From the NCBI GenBank assembly GCA_910574935.1, contig CAJTCU010000003.1, forward strand, positions 186,001 to 250,000: 64,000 nt of DNA, given 5' to 3'. Within the stretch, counting starts at the first letter, position 1. Each line of letters starts with the position of its first letter. Positions 35,012 to 43,658 of the stretch are shown here, one piece after another. Made by a program: the position numbers and the translations under genes. The notes below the pieces were generated by a model that was given only the letters and a program-made list of their open reading frames with translations, was not told where the DNA came from and ran no database searches. This DNA comes from Oscillospiraceae bacterium. Lineage in GTDB: Bacteria > Bacillota > Clostridia > Oscillospirales > Acutalibacteraceae.

Positions 35012-37390
35012 TCACTCCACCACTACTCGATTTCCCTCTAACAGCTGGTAGTACTCTTCCCGGCAGGTCAGAAAAATTACCTGGTGCCGCTTTCCACACT
35101 CCCGCACCAGCCCGCAGGCCTGCTCCATCCGTTCCTGGTCCATATCGGTAAAAGGGTCGTCCAGTATCAGTACACCGCCCCCCTGGGGAAACAGCTGGTC
35201 CAGGGCCGCCAGCCGGAACGCCAGAGAAACCGTTTCTTTTGTGCCCTGAGAGAGCTTTCCATAGTCCACCAGCCGCTCTTTGCTATATAGGTCCAGGTCC
35301 AGCCTGTCTCCCTGTAGAAACTCGGTCTGCACCTGCCCTTTGGAGAGGACCTCTAGGTAATAGGCAAAATTTTGGGCCAGCCTCTGCATGGGGTTGGCCG
35401 ACAGGGCCTCTTTCCGGCCAAGAAACACCTCTTCTATATGCAGCCAGTGGCCAAGCAGCTCCTTTTGCGCCTCAAAATCTTCCACAGCCCGGGTCATGGC
35501 GGCGGCAGGGTCCTCTTCCAGGTTTTCCTTGTAGGCTTCCAGGCGGCTTTGGGCAGCAGCCTTTGCGGTCAGGGCCATTTCTCGGGCGGCGCGCCTTTCT
35601 TCCCGCAGGGTTTCCAGTCTTTTCAGGTGTGCCTGGGGGTCCGGGATGTCTAGAAACCCCTCTGGAATATTCTCCGTTTCCTTTAGGGCCTGGCGGACTT
35701 TTTCCAGCTTTTCTTCCACCGCCGCGCTTTCATTCTTTAGGGCGTTCCAGCTTCCATATTCCTTTATATAGCCCTCCAATACCGTTTCCCGAGCCGCGAT
35801 AAAACCGCCCAGGTCCCGGCCTGCACAAAGGGTTTGGGCCTCTGCCTCCACCTCTTCTTTAGACCGGACGTCAGGGGCCGCTTTGGCCGCTTCCTTCAGC
35901 TCCTGATACTCTTGTCCGTCCAGGGCTCTCTCCAGCCGGTATTCCGCTTCTCCCATCTCCCGGTCCAGCCGGGCCCGGTCTTTCAAAAACGCTTCTAGCT
36001 CCTCCAGGCTCTTTGCCCGGTATTTTTCTAAAATCACCGCTTCCGCCTGGCGCTCTTCCGCCAGCCGCGCCTGAACCCGGGCCGCGTCTACCTGGCCGGG
36101 GGCCAGCCGCAGCTTCATTACTCCTGGTATGGTGATCTCCACAGCCTCGGTCAAAGTTACCGCCCCGCTGGGCAGCTCCACCCTCTCTCCAGTGCGCAGA
36201 GACTTAATCCACGCCTTGTGGCCTTCCAGCAGATCTAGGCCCCCACTCAGGTTCATGCCGCCCAGGCTATTTTCCAGCTGGGCCACACACCGCTGGGCTT
36301 TTCTCACCCGGTCCAGCTCCTCTTCCAGGGGGCAGGGGGTCTTTTCCGCCTGGCTCCGCAGGGCCGCCAGGGCCCCTGCCCGCGCCTCTGCTTCTTGAAA
36401 CCGCTCCAGCGCTTCCCGGGCCTGCCTTTCTTTGTCCAGGTTTTTGGCTCGTTCCAGCTCCTGTTTCTTTTGAGGCCAATCTTCCAGCGCATGCTTCTGT
36501 CTTGTCCAGTCTGCTTCCAGCCGTTTCTCTGCCTCCCGCCGTTCGCTCAGCGCCTCCAGCCGGCCGGCCAGCTCCCCAAACCGGCGGCAGTCCTCCTCGG
36601 CCGGCAGAAAAAGCCTTTCCGCCTCCACATACCGCGCGCTGGCCTCGTCGGCCTCCTTTTCCAGCCGGGAAACCTCTTCCAGCACAGCCCGGGCGTCCTC
36701 CATCCTATAATAGCCCTTTAAAACGCTCCCCAGGTCCTTAGACCATCGTCCGCTTCTGCCCCGGGCCGGCTCGCCTCGCTGGGAATCCCAGTGCTTTCCC
36801 GCAATTTCTTCAATCTTCCCCCGAATGCCCCGTTCTATGGCCTCTAAAGAGGCCCCACCGCTTTCGGCAAAGGCCTGGGCTGCCACAGCGGCCAGCTCCT
36901 GCTTGGCCTCGCCGCTCTCTTTATGGCTTAGCAGACTTTGCAGCGCCGGCTCCAGATTCTTTTGAGAAGGAGACAGCAGATCGCTATACACCCCTTCGCC
37001 ATATCGGAGCACATCCTTAAGAATCCCATCAATGGCATTTTGGTCGCGCAGCACTCCCTGGGGTGTGGAAAGGGTGCAGCAGGGCCGGGGGCCCCACTCC
37101 TTTTCCAAGCGGTAGGGGCCCGCTTCTGTCTCTATACACACCGTTCCATCGGCAAAATCCCCCGCCTGCCCGCCGTCCCGGCGCTCACTGGGAAAGTAAA
37201 GGCTGCGAAACTCCTTGTCCCGGCGGTTATCCAACTTAGGGCTTTGGAACAGGGTGCGCAGCAAAAGATTCACCAAGGTCGTTTTGCCCGTCTCGTTTTT
37301 GCCGAAAAGGACATTCACCCCGTCCTCCAGCTCCACCCGCCGGTCCCTCATTCCCGCAAACTGAGTGCAGGAAATACTTGTTATCTTCAT
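35012..37390 (-). CDS. SMC/Rad50-like AAA ATPase (YhaN/SbcC type)
   Basis: This 792-aa protein has a Walker A motif in LFGKNETGKTTLVNLLLR, long coiled-coil arms rich in Glu, Arg and Ala, an ABC-like signature KLSQGTKETVSLAFRLAAL, and Walker B GGGVLILDDPFTDMDQ. It is shorter than SbcC and no CxxC zinc hook was seen, which points to the YhaN branch. It starts one base after the nuclease-like gene upstream, so the pair probably forms one DNA-processing complex. Confidence 0.88.
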   Translation of the reverse strand: MKITSISCTQFAGMRDRRVELEDGVNVLFGKNETGKTTLVNLLLRTLFQSPKLDNRRDKEFRSLYFPSERRDGGQAGDFADGTVCIETEAGPYRLEKEWGPRPCCTLSTPQGVLRDQNAIDGILKDVLRYGEGVYSDLLSPSQKNLEPALQSLLSHKESGEAKQELAAVAAQAFAESGGASLEAIERGIRGKIEEIAGKHWDSQRGEPARGRSGRWSKDLGSVLKGYYRMEDARAVLEEVSRLEKEADEASARYVEAERLFLPAEEDCRRFGELAGRLEALSERREAEKRLEADWTRQKHALEDWPQKKQELERAKNLDKERQAREALERFQEAEARAGALAALRSQAEKTPCPLEEELDRVRKAQRCVAQLENSLGGMNLSGGLDLLEGHKAWIKSLRTGERVELPSGAVTLTEAVEITIPGVMKLRLAPGQVDAARVQARLAEERQAEAVILEKYRAKSLEELEAFLKDRARLDREMGEAEYRLERALDGQEYQELKEAAKAAPDVRSKEEVEAEAQTLCAGRDLGGFIAARETVLEGYIKEYGSWNALKNESAAVEEKLEKVRQALKETENIPEGFLDIPDPQAHLKRLETLREERRAAREMALTAKAAAQSRLEAYKENLEEDPAAAMTRAVEDFEAQKELLGHWLHIEEVFLGRKEALSANPMQRLAQNFAYYLEVLSKGQVQTEFLQGDRLDLDLYSKERLVDYGKLSQGTKETVSLAFRLAALDQLFPQGGGVLILDDPFTDMDQERMEQACGLVRECGKRHQVIFLTCREEYYQLLEGNRVVVE

Positions 37391-37391
37391 C

Positions 37392-38522
37392 TCAGCCGCC
37401 TCTCTTTAGGGATTTTAATAGTTCATAGGCCAGCTGGGCCTCTTTGGGCTGTGGCAAAAGTTCCTCCAGCAGGCCCGCCGCAAAAGAAGTCTCTGGGAAC
37501 TCCGCCCGGATCAGCTCCCGGGAAATCAGCCGGCTTAAATCGTGGTCATGATAACTACCCTCTAAAAAACGTGCCAAGACCTGGTCCAGCAGCTCTTCCC
37601 GGCGGTCGTATTCTTCAGCGGTTACCGCCCCGCTCAAAACCAGTTCCACCACCGAACCGTTCCCCATGCCCTCCAGTTCCCGGGCCAGCCGGGCTTCCAG
37701 CTCCCCGGCAGAAACCGCCAGCTCCTTGCGGTAAAACCGCAGCTCCCCTGGGGCCGCCTTTTTGGCTCTAGGCTTTTTATTTTCGTCTATTTCTATGATA
37801 AAGCAGCAGCCCTCGGCCCCACAGGCCACGTCCTTTTGCACATGGACCCCGGCATTGAAGATCCTTCCGGCTTCGGTAAAAACCTCCTTCTTCAGGCCTC
37901 GGGGAAAGGGCACGTGGGTGTGGCCTAAAAGCCACAGGTCCATGGGCAGGGCTTCCAGTTCTTCCCGGGTCATCAAAAAATATTTTCCCTCGCTGTCAAT
38001 GGTCTCTCCCTCTACCGCGCCGTGGGCAATGCCAATATGGTACGCGCCCTGGGGCAGGGCAGGCAGGGCCTTGATCCAGCCCAGGTTATTTTCCCCTGGG
38101 GCCGAGTGCAGGGAAGTACACCCCGCCGGGTAGAGCACCACCTCTTGGCCATCTATGTTCAGGCAATAGGGTCTATACTGGCTAAGCAGCAGAACATTGT
38201 CCCTAGCCCCCAGCTCTGCCTCAAAATACTGCCAGAGCTTCGCGTCCTTATCATAATAATCATGGTTTCCCGGCAAGACTGCCACGGTGCCGCGAAAAGC
38301 GGAAAGCATATCCAAAACAGCGGCTACGTCCCGTCTCAATACACCATAAACGTTCTCAAACAGGTCCCCGGCCACTGCCAGCAGGGCGCAGTCCTCCTGG
38401 TTGGCAGTATCCACCAGGGTCTTGACCGCAGACAGCCGGGCCTGGGCCAAAGCCGCTGCCTGGGGGTGTCCGGCGTATTTCAGGCCAATGTGGTTATCCC
38501 CGGTAAGTAGTATCCTTAGCAT
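37392..38522 (-). CDS. SbcD/YhaO-like exonuclease-type metallophosphoesterase
   Basis: This 376-aa protein begins MLRILLTGDNHIG and contains VAGDLFENV, LPGNHDYYDKD, IGIAHG and LLGHTHVPF, the metal ligands of Mre11/SbcD nucleases. The C-terminal 130 residues form the helical capping region. The start at 38522 is preferred to 38561 because the protein family begins at this Met. It partners the ATPase downstream. End processing or recombination repair is the likely role. Confidence 0.88.
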   Translation of the reverse strand: MLRILLTGDNHIGLKYAGHPQAAALAQARLSAVKTLVDTANQEDCALLAVAGDLFENVYGVLRRDVAAVLDMLSAFRGTVAVLPGNHDYYDKDAKLWQYFEAELGARDNVLLLSQYRPYCLNIDGQEVVLYPAGCTSLHSAPGENNLGWIKALPALPQGAYHIGIAHGAVEGETIDSEGKYFLMTREELEALPMDLWLLGHTHVPFPRGLKKEVFTEAGRIFNAGVHVQKDVACGAEGCCFIIEIDENKKPRAKKAAPGELRFYRKELAVSAGELEARLARELEGMGNGSVVELVLSGAVTAEEYDRREELLDQVLARFLEGSYHDHDLSRLISRELIRAEFPETSFAAGLLEELLPQPKEAQLAYELLKSLKRGG

Positions 38523-38526
38523 CCTG

Positions 38527-39216
38527 TCACACCTCGAAAGCCTGCCCCGGAGCAGACACATCCATCACCTTTTCCGCATACTGCCGGTAGGTGGGGGTAC
38601 TTTTAAACAGCGGTACCACGGAATAGTCTCCCCACATGTGCATGGGAAAGACCTTCTCCGCCTGGGCCGCCTCTAAAAAGTACTTCATGCCCAAGTCAAA
38701 GTCTGCCTCCTGCCGGGGGTCCAAGGGTACAAAGGCCACATCAATGTCCTTTCCCTCCAGCAGTGCCAGCTCATCTCTGTACTGGCGGGTCATCTGGTCG
38801 TTTTGGTAGCGGGGCGCGCCATCCCATACCCAGCAGTTCAGGTCGCCAGCGTGATACAGAGTCTTGCCCTCACACTCGACCAGGAAAGCCACTCCCTGGT
38901 CTGTGGACTGCAGCGTGGCGATCTTCAGCCCATCTATCTGATAAGCCCTGCGGGGGGATACAAAGAGAGTATGCTCCCGCAGCCCCTCTGGCACGCGGCT
39001 CTCCCAGATATCGTCAGAGAGCAGAAACCGCACCTGGCGGCCGTTCTTTGCCAGGCTGAATACAGCGGGAGAGAAATGGTCGCCGTGACAGTGGCTGGCA
39101 AAGACATAGAGGGGCTTGGTGCTCTCCGGCACGTCTCCCTCGTAGTAGTCAAACAGCAGACAGCAGGCATCCAGTTCCACATGGTAGCAGCTGTGCAGGA
39201 TAAAGGTGACTTTCAT
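38527..39216 (-). CDS. MBL-fold metal-dependent hydrolase
   Basis: This 229-aa protein has a degenerate beta-lactamase-fold metal motif ASHCHGDHF, a later LYHAGDLNCWVW and a C-terminal FPMHMWGD, typical of the UlaG-like/lactonase-type MBL proteins of unknown substrate. AAGGAGG lies six bases before the ATG at 39216. It comes four bases before the SbcD-like gene and may be cotranscribed. Confidence 0.85.
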   Translation of the reverse strand: MKVTFILHSCYHVELDACCLLFDYYEGDVPESTKPLYVFASHCHGDHFSPAVFSLAKNGRQVRFLLSDDIWESRVPEGLREHTLFVSPRRAYQIDGLKIATLQSTDQGVAFLVECEGKTLYHAGDLNCWVWDGAPRYQNDQMTRQYRDELALLEGKDIDVAFVPLDPRQEADFDLGMKYFLEAAQAEKVFPMHMWGDYSVVPLFKSTPTYRQYAEKVMDVSAPGQAFEV

Positions 39217-39314
39217 AGCGAACCTCCTTAATAAACAATTGAGTAAACCGCAAAAATTAAAGAGCCAGAGCGTGGGAAGCGCCAAAGGGGCCCAGAAGAG
39301 CCGATTCCTAAATG

Positions 39315-40967
39315 CTACAGATACCGCATATGCTTGCCCTTTCCAGGGCGGGTTTCCGTGGTTTTGCTCATCATGTGCCGGGGCCGGAACTTTCTTCGCA
39401 CGTGCAGCAGGCGGGCAATGGCCTGTCCCTTTGGCAGAACCACCACGTCGTCATAGGTCACCGCTTTAAAGAGCACCACGCACACTCCGTAAACCGCTAC
39501 CGCCGCAGCAATGGCGAACACTACCGCCATTCGAGGAGAGATCACCAGGCACAGCCCCCAGTAGGCGGCGTAGGACACCGCCCCCATTATCCCTGAGGAC
39601 AGCAGGATGGGCAGTGCCGTGACAATGATTCCGTCCAGGTCCGGCAGGGTTTCCCGCACGGCCAAAAGGTTCAGCACCATGATCAAAAGATACGAGGCCA
39701 CCGTACTGATGGCCGAACCCATTACGTTCATCTCCGGAATCGCGATCAGAAAATAAGAAATGGCAATCTTTACCACGCCGCCAATGGCCATGTCTACCAC
39801 CGGGCGAGTGGTCCGGCCAAAGGATTGTAGGATCGCATTGGTGGTCAGCAGCGTACTGTTAAAGGCAATGGCTGTGGAGAGTACCATAAGCAGCTGGGCG
39901 GCCCCAGCCGCCTCTTCCGGCTTATTGAACAGCAGCAGCTGGCAGATGGGCCCCGCGAACACGGACATACCCACACTGGCGGGAATGGCAATAATCATTG
40001 TAACCCGCATGGAAATGGAGGCGATATGATATACCGAGCGCTTGTCCCGGGAAGCAATGGCCCCCGAAAGTACGGGTAAAAGGCTGGTGGAGATGGGCAC
40101 CACAAAGGCGGTGGGCAGGTCAAAAAACTTACGGGCGTGGCCCAGCACCCCGCTGAACCAGTCCGCCTGGGCCTGTGAAAAACCCGCGCCAAAGATCATC
40201 CGGTCCATCAGCACGGCGTTATCCACAAAGTCCAGCACACTTAAGAAGCAGGAACCAATGGTAATGGGCACCGCGAAGCGCACCAGGGACAAAAGCATGT
40301 CCCTGCGGGGGGGCACCAGGTCGTCGCCAGGGGGCATATCCCGGTCCCGGCGCTTTTGGCGCAGCTTATAGACCGTCAGGTATAAAAGGCCCAGCGCGGC
40401 ACTGATGGACACACCCGTGATGGCCCCCACCGCCGCCCAGGCGTCGGAATCGTATCGGCTGATAATATAGGCTGCCAGACCTACGCCAATGGCCACTTTT
40501 GTCACCGCTTCGATAACCTGGGAAAGGGCTGTGGGAACCATATTGGACCGCCCCTGGAAGTAGCCCCGCAAAGCAGAGGTGATGGCAATAAAGAACGAGG
40601 TGGGGGCCAGGGCGATGATGGTATAGGCCGCGCCAGGCTTGTTCATCAGGGCCGCGATCTGGTGGGAGCCAAAGAACATCACCAGGCTGCCCAAAAGGCC
40701 GATGCCGAAAAACAGCCAAAAGGCCACGGAAAACACCTGGTCAGCCTCTTTACGCCGGCCCCGGACATAGGCGGTGCTCACCATGCGGGACACAGCAATG
40801 GGCAGGCCGGCGGTGGAGAGCATGAGGAACACAGTGAAAATATCATAAGCGCCGTAAAAGTAAGACATTCCTTCCGCGCTGATGAAATTTGCCAGGGGAA
40901 TGGAGAACAGCAGCCCCAGCACCTTGACCAAAAGAGTGGAGGCGGAAAGGATGGCCGCACCCATCAT
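39315..40967 (-). CDS. SpoVB/MurJ-like lipid-linked oligosaccharide flippase
   Basis: This 550-aa member of the MVF/PST superfamily has about 14 membrane helices and moves lipid-linked cell wall or polysaccharide precursors. The ATG at 40967 is the first standard start, but the best ribosome site, AAAAGGAGGTG at 41001-41010, is about 35 bases upstream. An in-frame ACG at 40994-40992 is eight bases after it and would add nine residues (TAQEKKNGF), giving the usual basic N-terminus of this family. The C-terminus is rich in basic residues. Spore cortex or peptidoglycan precursor export are both possible. Confidence 0.85.
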   Translation of the reverse strand: MMGAAILSASTLLVKVLGLLFSIPLANFISAEGMSYFYGAYDIFTVFLMLSTAGLPIAVSRMVSTAYVRGRRKEADQVFSVAFWLFFGIGLLGSLVMFFGSHQIAALMNKPGAAYTIIALAPTSFFIAITSALRGYFQGRSNMVPTALSQVIEAVTKVAIGVGLAAYIISRYDSDAWAAVGAITGVSISAALGLLYLTVYKLRQKRRDRDMPPGDDLVPPRRDMLLSLVRFAVPITIGSCFLSVLDFVDNAVLMDRMIFGAGFSQAQADWFSGVLGHARKFFDLPTAFVVPISTSLLPVLSGAIASRDKRSVYHIASISMRVTMIIAIPASVGMSVFAGPICQLLLFNKPEEAAGAAQLLMVLSTAIAFNSTLLTTNAILQSFGRTTRPVVDMAIGGVVKIAISYFLIAIPEMNVMGSAISTVASYLLIMVLNLLAVRETLPDLDGIIVTALPILLSSGIMGAVSYAAYWGLCLVISPRMAVVFAIAAAVAVYGVCVVLFKAVTYDDVVVLPKGQAIARLLHVRRKFRPRHMMSKTTETRPGKGKHMRYL

Positions 40968-41167
40968 AAAACCATTTTTCTTTTCCTGTGCCGTGACGCC
41001 ACCTCCTTTTTATGATAAGGGCAAAGACCTAAGGACCGCCCGCTAGACATAGTTTCTGATGTCTATTGGACAATTATAACAAACCCAAGAAAAAAACGCA
41101 AGGGTGGCGGGCCAGCTCTTTACCACCGGCACGCAGCGGCCTCTAAAGCCCTTTCCGCGCTCCGCTC

Positions 41168-41965
41168 CTATCTTCCACCGAACTTCACCCAGCATCGGAA
41201 AAGGCAGAGCCACTGCACATATTCCAGGTTGGCGTCCCGGCCCGGCTGGGGCAGGCCTGCCAGCCCTAGGGCTGTGGAGACCTGCTTTTTTGTTAAAAGC
41301 CCCCTCAACCCCTGCCGCCGGGCTCTGGCTAAAAAGCTCTTATACAGCGCTTGTTGTTCCCAGGGCAAGTCCGGCTGGTCCAGCCGCCGCAGCTCCAAAA
41401 GAGCCGCGTCCACCCGGGGCATGGGGTGGAACTCTTTTCTGGCCACCCGCGCCGCCACTTTTGCCCCAAAAAAGGGCCGCAGGCTTAGGGAGGTCAGGTT
41501 CTCTCCGGGCAGCCCTGCAAACCGTTTGGCCGCCCCCAGCTCTACCACCAGCCACGCGGCCTGGGGCGGGTTCTTGGCCTCTGTCAGCCGCCGGATAATC
41601 TGGGTGGTGCAGGAAAACGGAATATTCGCAAACACCTTGTAGGGTTCTTGTGGCAGGGGCATTTTTAAAAAGTCTCCCCGATATAAGGAGAACCCGGAAA
41701 TTGCCCCAAACCGCTCCTGTAGACACCCCCACAAGGCGGGGTCCAGCTCCGCGCAGCGCAGGGCCCCGCACCGGAGCAGAAGCTGACGGGTAATATGGCC
41801 CTTACCCGGCCCGATTTCCAGCACCAAGTCCCGGCTGTTTATATCAGAGATTTCCAGCAAACGGCGGATCACCGCCTGGCTGGTCAAAAAGTTCTGAGAA
41901 GCCCACAGGGGCACAGAACCCCCAGGACCGCTGGATGTTTTATGGACATGACTATTTTTGGACAT
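41168..41965 (-). CDS. Erm-type 23S rRNA adenine-N6 dimethyltransferase (KsgA/Erm family)
   Basis: This 265-aa enzyme probably dimethylates an adenine of rRNA with S-adenosylmethionine. It has SQNFLTS, the SAM loop VLEIGPGKGHITR (GPGKG at 52-56) and the catalytic motif NIPFSCTTQIIRRL (NIPF at 114-117). KsgA proteins have NLPYYITTP, whereas NIPF followed by (S)TTxII is the Erm pattern, which implies macrolide-lincosamide-streptogramin resistance. The ATG at 41965 has CGGGAGAGG ten bases before it. It is quite diverged and has its own strong promoter and a 164-base leader. Confidence 0.83.
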   Translation of the reverse strand: MSKNSHVHKTSSGPGGSVPLWASQNFLTSQAVIRRLLEISDINSRDLVLEIGPGKGHITRQLLLRCGALRCAELDPALWGCLQERFGAISGFSLYRGDFLKMPLPQEPYKVFANIPFSCTTQIIRRLTEAKNPPQAAWLVVELGAAKRFAGLPGENLTSLSLRPFFGAKVAARVARKEFHPMPRVDAALLELRRLDQPDLPWEQQALYKSFLARARRQGLRGLLTKKQVSTALGLAGLPQPGRDANLEYVQWLCLFRCWVKFGGR

Positions 41966-42052
41966 GAAAAAAGCACCTCTCCCGTTGAGAAAATAAACAC
42001 AGAAGAAGGGTATAGCAAACAAAACCTCTTTAAGGCCTGGCTATCCCCTTAT

Positions 42053-42094
42053 TCAATCCTCAAACGCGCAAAGATGCAAATCAGCAAAATACAA
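42053..42094 (-). CDS. Candidate leader peptide of the erm-type gene
   Basis: Within the transcribed leader, AGGAGG (42099-42104 complement) is followed after four bases by TTG, then 13 codons reading MYFADLHLCAFED and TGA. Erm genes in Gram-positive bacteria are often controlled by ribosome stalling on short leader peptides. The match is positional; the peptide does not contain a known stalling motif, and the spacing is short. Confidence 0.35.
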   Translation of the reverse strand: MYFADLHLCAFED

Positions 42095-42135
42095 CGAGCC
42101 TCCTGTCTCGCCCCAATGGGGCTTTCAATGCATAT

Positions 42136-42164
42136 ATTATAGTGTAGGAGGATGGGCTTGTCAA
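42136..42164 (-). promoter_or_regulatory. Consensus sigma-A promoter of the erm-type gene
   Basis: TTGACA (42159-42164) and TATAAT (42136-42141) on the minus strand are separated by exactly 17 bases, a perfect consensus. The inferred start near 42129 leaves a 164-base leader that begins with a GCCCC/GGGGC hairpin. Confidence 0.85.
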
Positions 42165-42193
42165 GGACCAGGGTTTTGAAAAGCGCCTTTCTC

Positions 42194-42207
42194 TACCATC
42201 TATGGTA
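42194..42207. promoter_or_regulatory. Palindrome TACCAT-N2-ATGGTA between divergent genes
   Basis: A perfect 6+6 inverted repeat with a two-base centre lies between the -35 of the erm promoter and the promoter of the lipoprotein gene. It could be an operator for either, with no regulator assigned. Confidence 0.3.
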
Positions 42208-42276
42208 TAGTATTGGCGGCCTTGCCACTTCCGATACATTTTTTTTAAAAAAAGAAAGAAAATTCGCAAAAAGTAC

Positions 42277-42305
42277 TTCCATTTTTCGTTTGACTGTGCT
42301 ATACT
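42277..42305 (+). promoter_or_regulatory. Weak promoter of the transglutaminase-like gene
   Basis: TTCCAT (42277-42282) and TATACT (42300-42305) are separated by 17 bases, about 85 bases before the ATG. Confidence 0.4.
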
Positions 42306-42389
42306 TAATGCAGTCAGAAAGGAACGCCCCCGGTTTCTCTGAATTTATATGAACGAATTCCAGTACCTAAAGAAAGGAAAGTGGTCGCA

Positions 42390-43460
42390 ATGACGAAAAT
42401 TTTCAAGAGGGCCCTCCCGCTACTACTGGCCATTACGCTTCTTACGGGCTGCGGCCAAACTGGGAACCCCTCTGAGGCCGGTACAGGCTCTGAAACCGCT
42501 CAGTCCGGCGTGGGCGCGGAGGAAGATCTGGACACTGCCAGCGGACTAGACTTTGAAGGCGCGGAGAACGAAGCCTATGTGGAAGAAGTGGACATGGGCG
42601 AAGTGGAGCTGGCGGAGGAGATTATCGCTCTTTCCAGCGGCAGCGCCGCCGTAATGAAAAAGGTAAAGCCCGTGGCTTCTGGCACAAAGGTGGCAAAGCA
42701 GCAGAAAGCTACCATCGATTATTCTAATACCACCGATGGCTACTTTATGGTGAAATACACCGCTACAACCAGCAAGCGCCTGCGGGTTAAGGTGACTGGC
42801 CCCCAAAGCGAATATATTCATGACATCAAGGCTGGCCAGTGGGAGACCTTTACCCTGGCGGACGGCAACGGCAGTTATACCGTAAAGGTATATGAGAACA
42901 CTACCGGCAGCAAATATGCCGTGGTGTGCACCGCCACCTTTACCGCCAAGCTAAAGGATGAGTTTGGCCCCTTCCTGTACTCCAACCAGTATGTGAACTA
43001 TGAGGACGCCAAAAACACCGTGGCCCAGGCCGAAAAGCTGGCGGGCAAGCAGAAAGACGCCATGAAGAAGGTAGAGGCTGTGTACAACTATGTGGTAAAG
43101 AACCTGAAGTATGACAACGCCTTTGCGGACGCGGTACGCCGTGGCGAGAAGAACGGCTATATGCCGGACCTGGACAGTGTGCTGAAGAGCAAGAAGGGCG
43201 TCTGTTTTGACTACGCCGCCCTAATGGCTGGTATGCTCCGCAGCCAGGGTGTTCCCTGTAAGCTGGTGATGGGTTATGCGAGCAACAGCGAGTACCATGC
43301 CTGGATCAACGTCTATTCCGAGAAGGACGGCTGGATTAACGGCGCGGTGCGGTTTAATGGCAAAAAATGGATGCTGATGGATCCCACCTGGGCCTCTGGC
43401 AACAATAATATCAAGTACCAGGCAAAGGCACAGTCTTATCAAGCCACCAGTATTTATTAA
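42390..43460 (+). CDS. Lipoprotein with transglutaminase-like cysteine protease domain
   Basis: This 356-aa exported lipoprotein has a signal peptide and lipobox LLTGC (Cys about residue 20), an acidic low-complexity stretch to about residue 70, a beta-rich middle and a C-terminal transglutaminase-like fold. The catalytic triad is visible as Cys in KKGVCFDYAAL, His in SEYHAWINV and Asp in LMDPTW. Such proteins act as peptidases or cross-linkers at the cell surface. The ATG at 42390 is preferred because AAGAAAGGAAAG precedes it and it starts the signal peptide. Confidence 0.88.
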   Translation: MTKIFKRALPLLLAITLLTGCGQTGNPSEAGTGSETAQSGVGAEEDLDTASGLDFEGAENEAYVEEVDMGEVELAEEIIALSSGSAAVMKKVKPVASGTKVAKQQKATIDYSNTTDGYFMVKYTATTSKRLRVKVTGPQSEYIHDIKAGQWETFTLADGNGSYTVKVYENTTGSKYAVVCTATFTAKLKDEFGPFLYSNQYVNYEDAKNTVAQAEKLAGKQKDAMKKVEAVYNYVVKNLKYDNAFADAVRRGEKNGYMPDLDSVLKSKKGVCFDYAALMAGMLRSQGVPCKLVMGYASNSEYHAWINVYSEKDGWINGAVRFNGKKWMLMDPTWASGNNNIKYQAKAQSYQATSIY

Positions 43461-43494
43461 ACTTCAGAGTACAAGGGTAAGTCCCCCATAATAA

Positions 43495-43534
43495 GAGGAA
43501 GGGCGTGCCGCGCAACAGCGGTGCGCCTTTCCTC
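43495..43534 (+). terminator. Strong hairpin after the transglutaminase-like gene
   Basis: The arms 43495-43511 and 43518-43534 pair over 17 positions with three G-T wobbles around a six-base loop. There is no T run after it, so it may stabilise the transcript end rather than terminate. Confidence 0.5.
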
Positions 43535-43547
43535 TATATCAAAATCG

Positions 43548-43607
43548 GGCGTGTCCGAAATGAAGCGTTGACAAGCGAGGCTTTGGGGAACGAATTTTGG
43601 ACACGCC
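43548..43607. repeat. Family D short repeat, copy D1
   Basis: This 60-bp element has ends GGCGTGTCCGAAAT and ATTTTGGACACGCC, which are inverted. It shares GAAGCGTT and GGCGAGGCT-like blocks with D2. It ends 16 bases before the strong promoter at 43624. Confidence 0.65.
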
Positions 43608-43623
43608 TCCGTCATCCCTGGGC

Positions 43624-43652
43624 TTGACTTTCTCTCCGCCATGCGTTATAAT
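43624..43652 (+). promoter_or_regulatory. Near-consensus promoter of the structured RNA
   Basis: TTGACT (43624-43629) and TATAAT (43647-43652) are separated by 17 bases. The inferred transcription start is about 43659, at the base of the first hairpin. Confidence 0.8.
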
Positions 43653-43658
43653 GGTTCC

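Noticed and set aside
41965-42022. Extended N-terminus of the Erm-type protein from a TTG at 42022
   Set aside because: The ribosome site is only two bases from that codon, whereas the ATG at 41965 has a proper site and starts the family's usual N-terminus.
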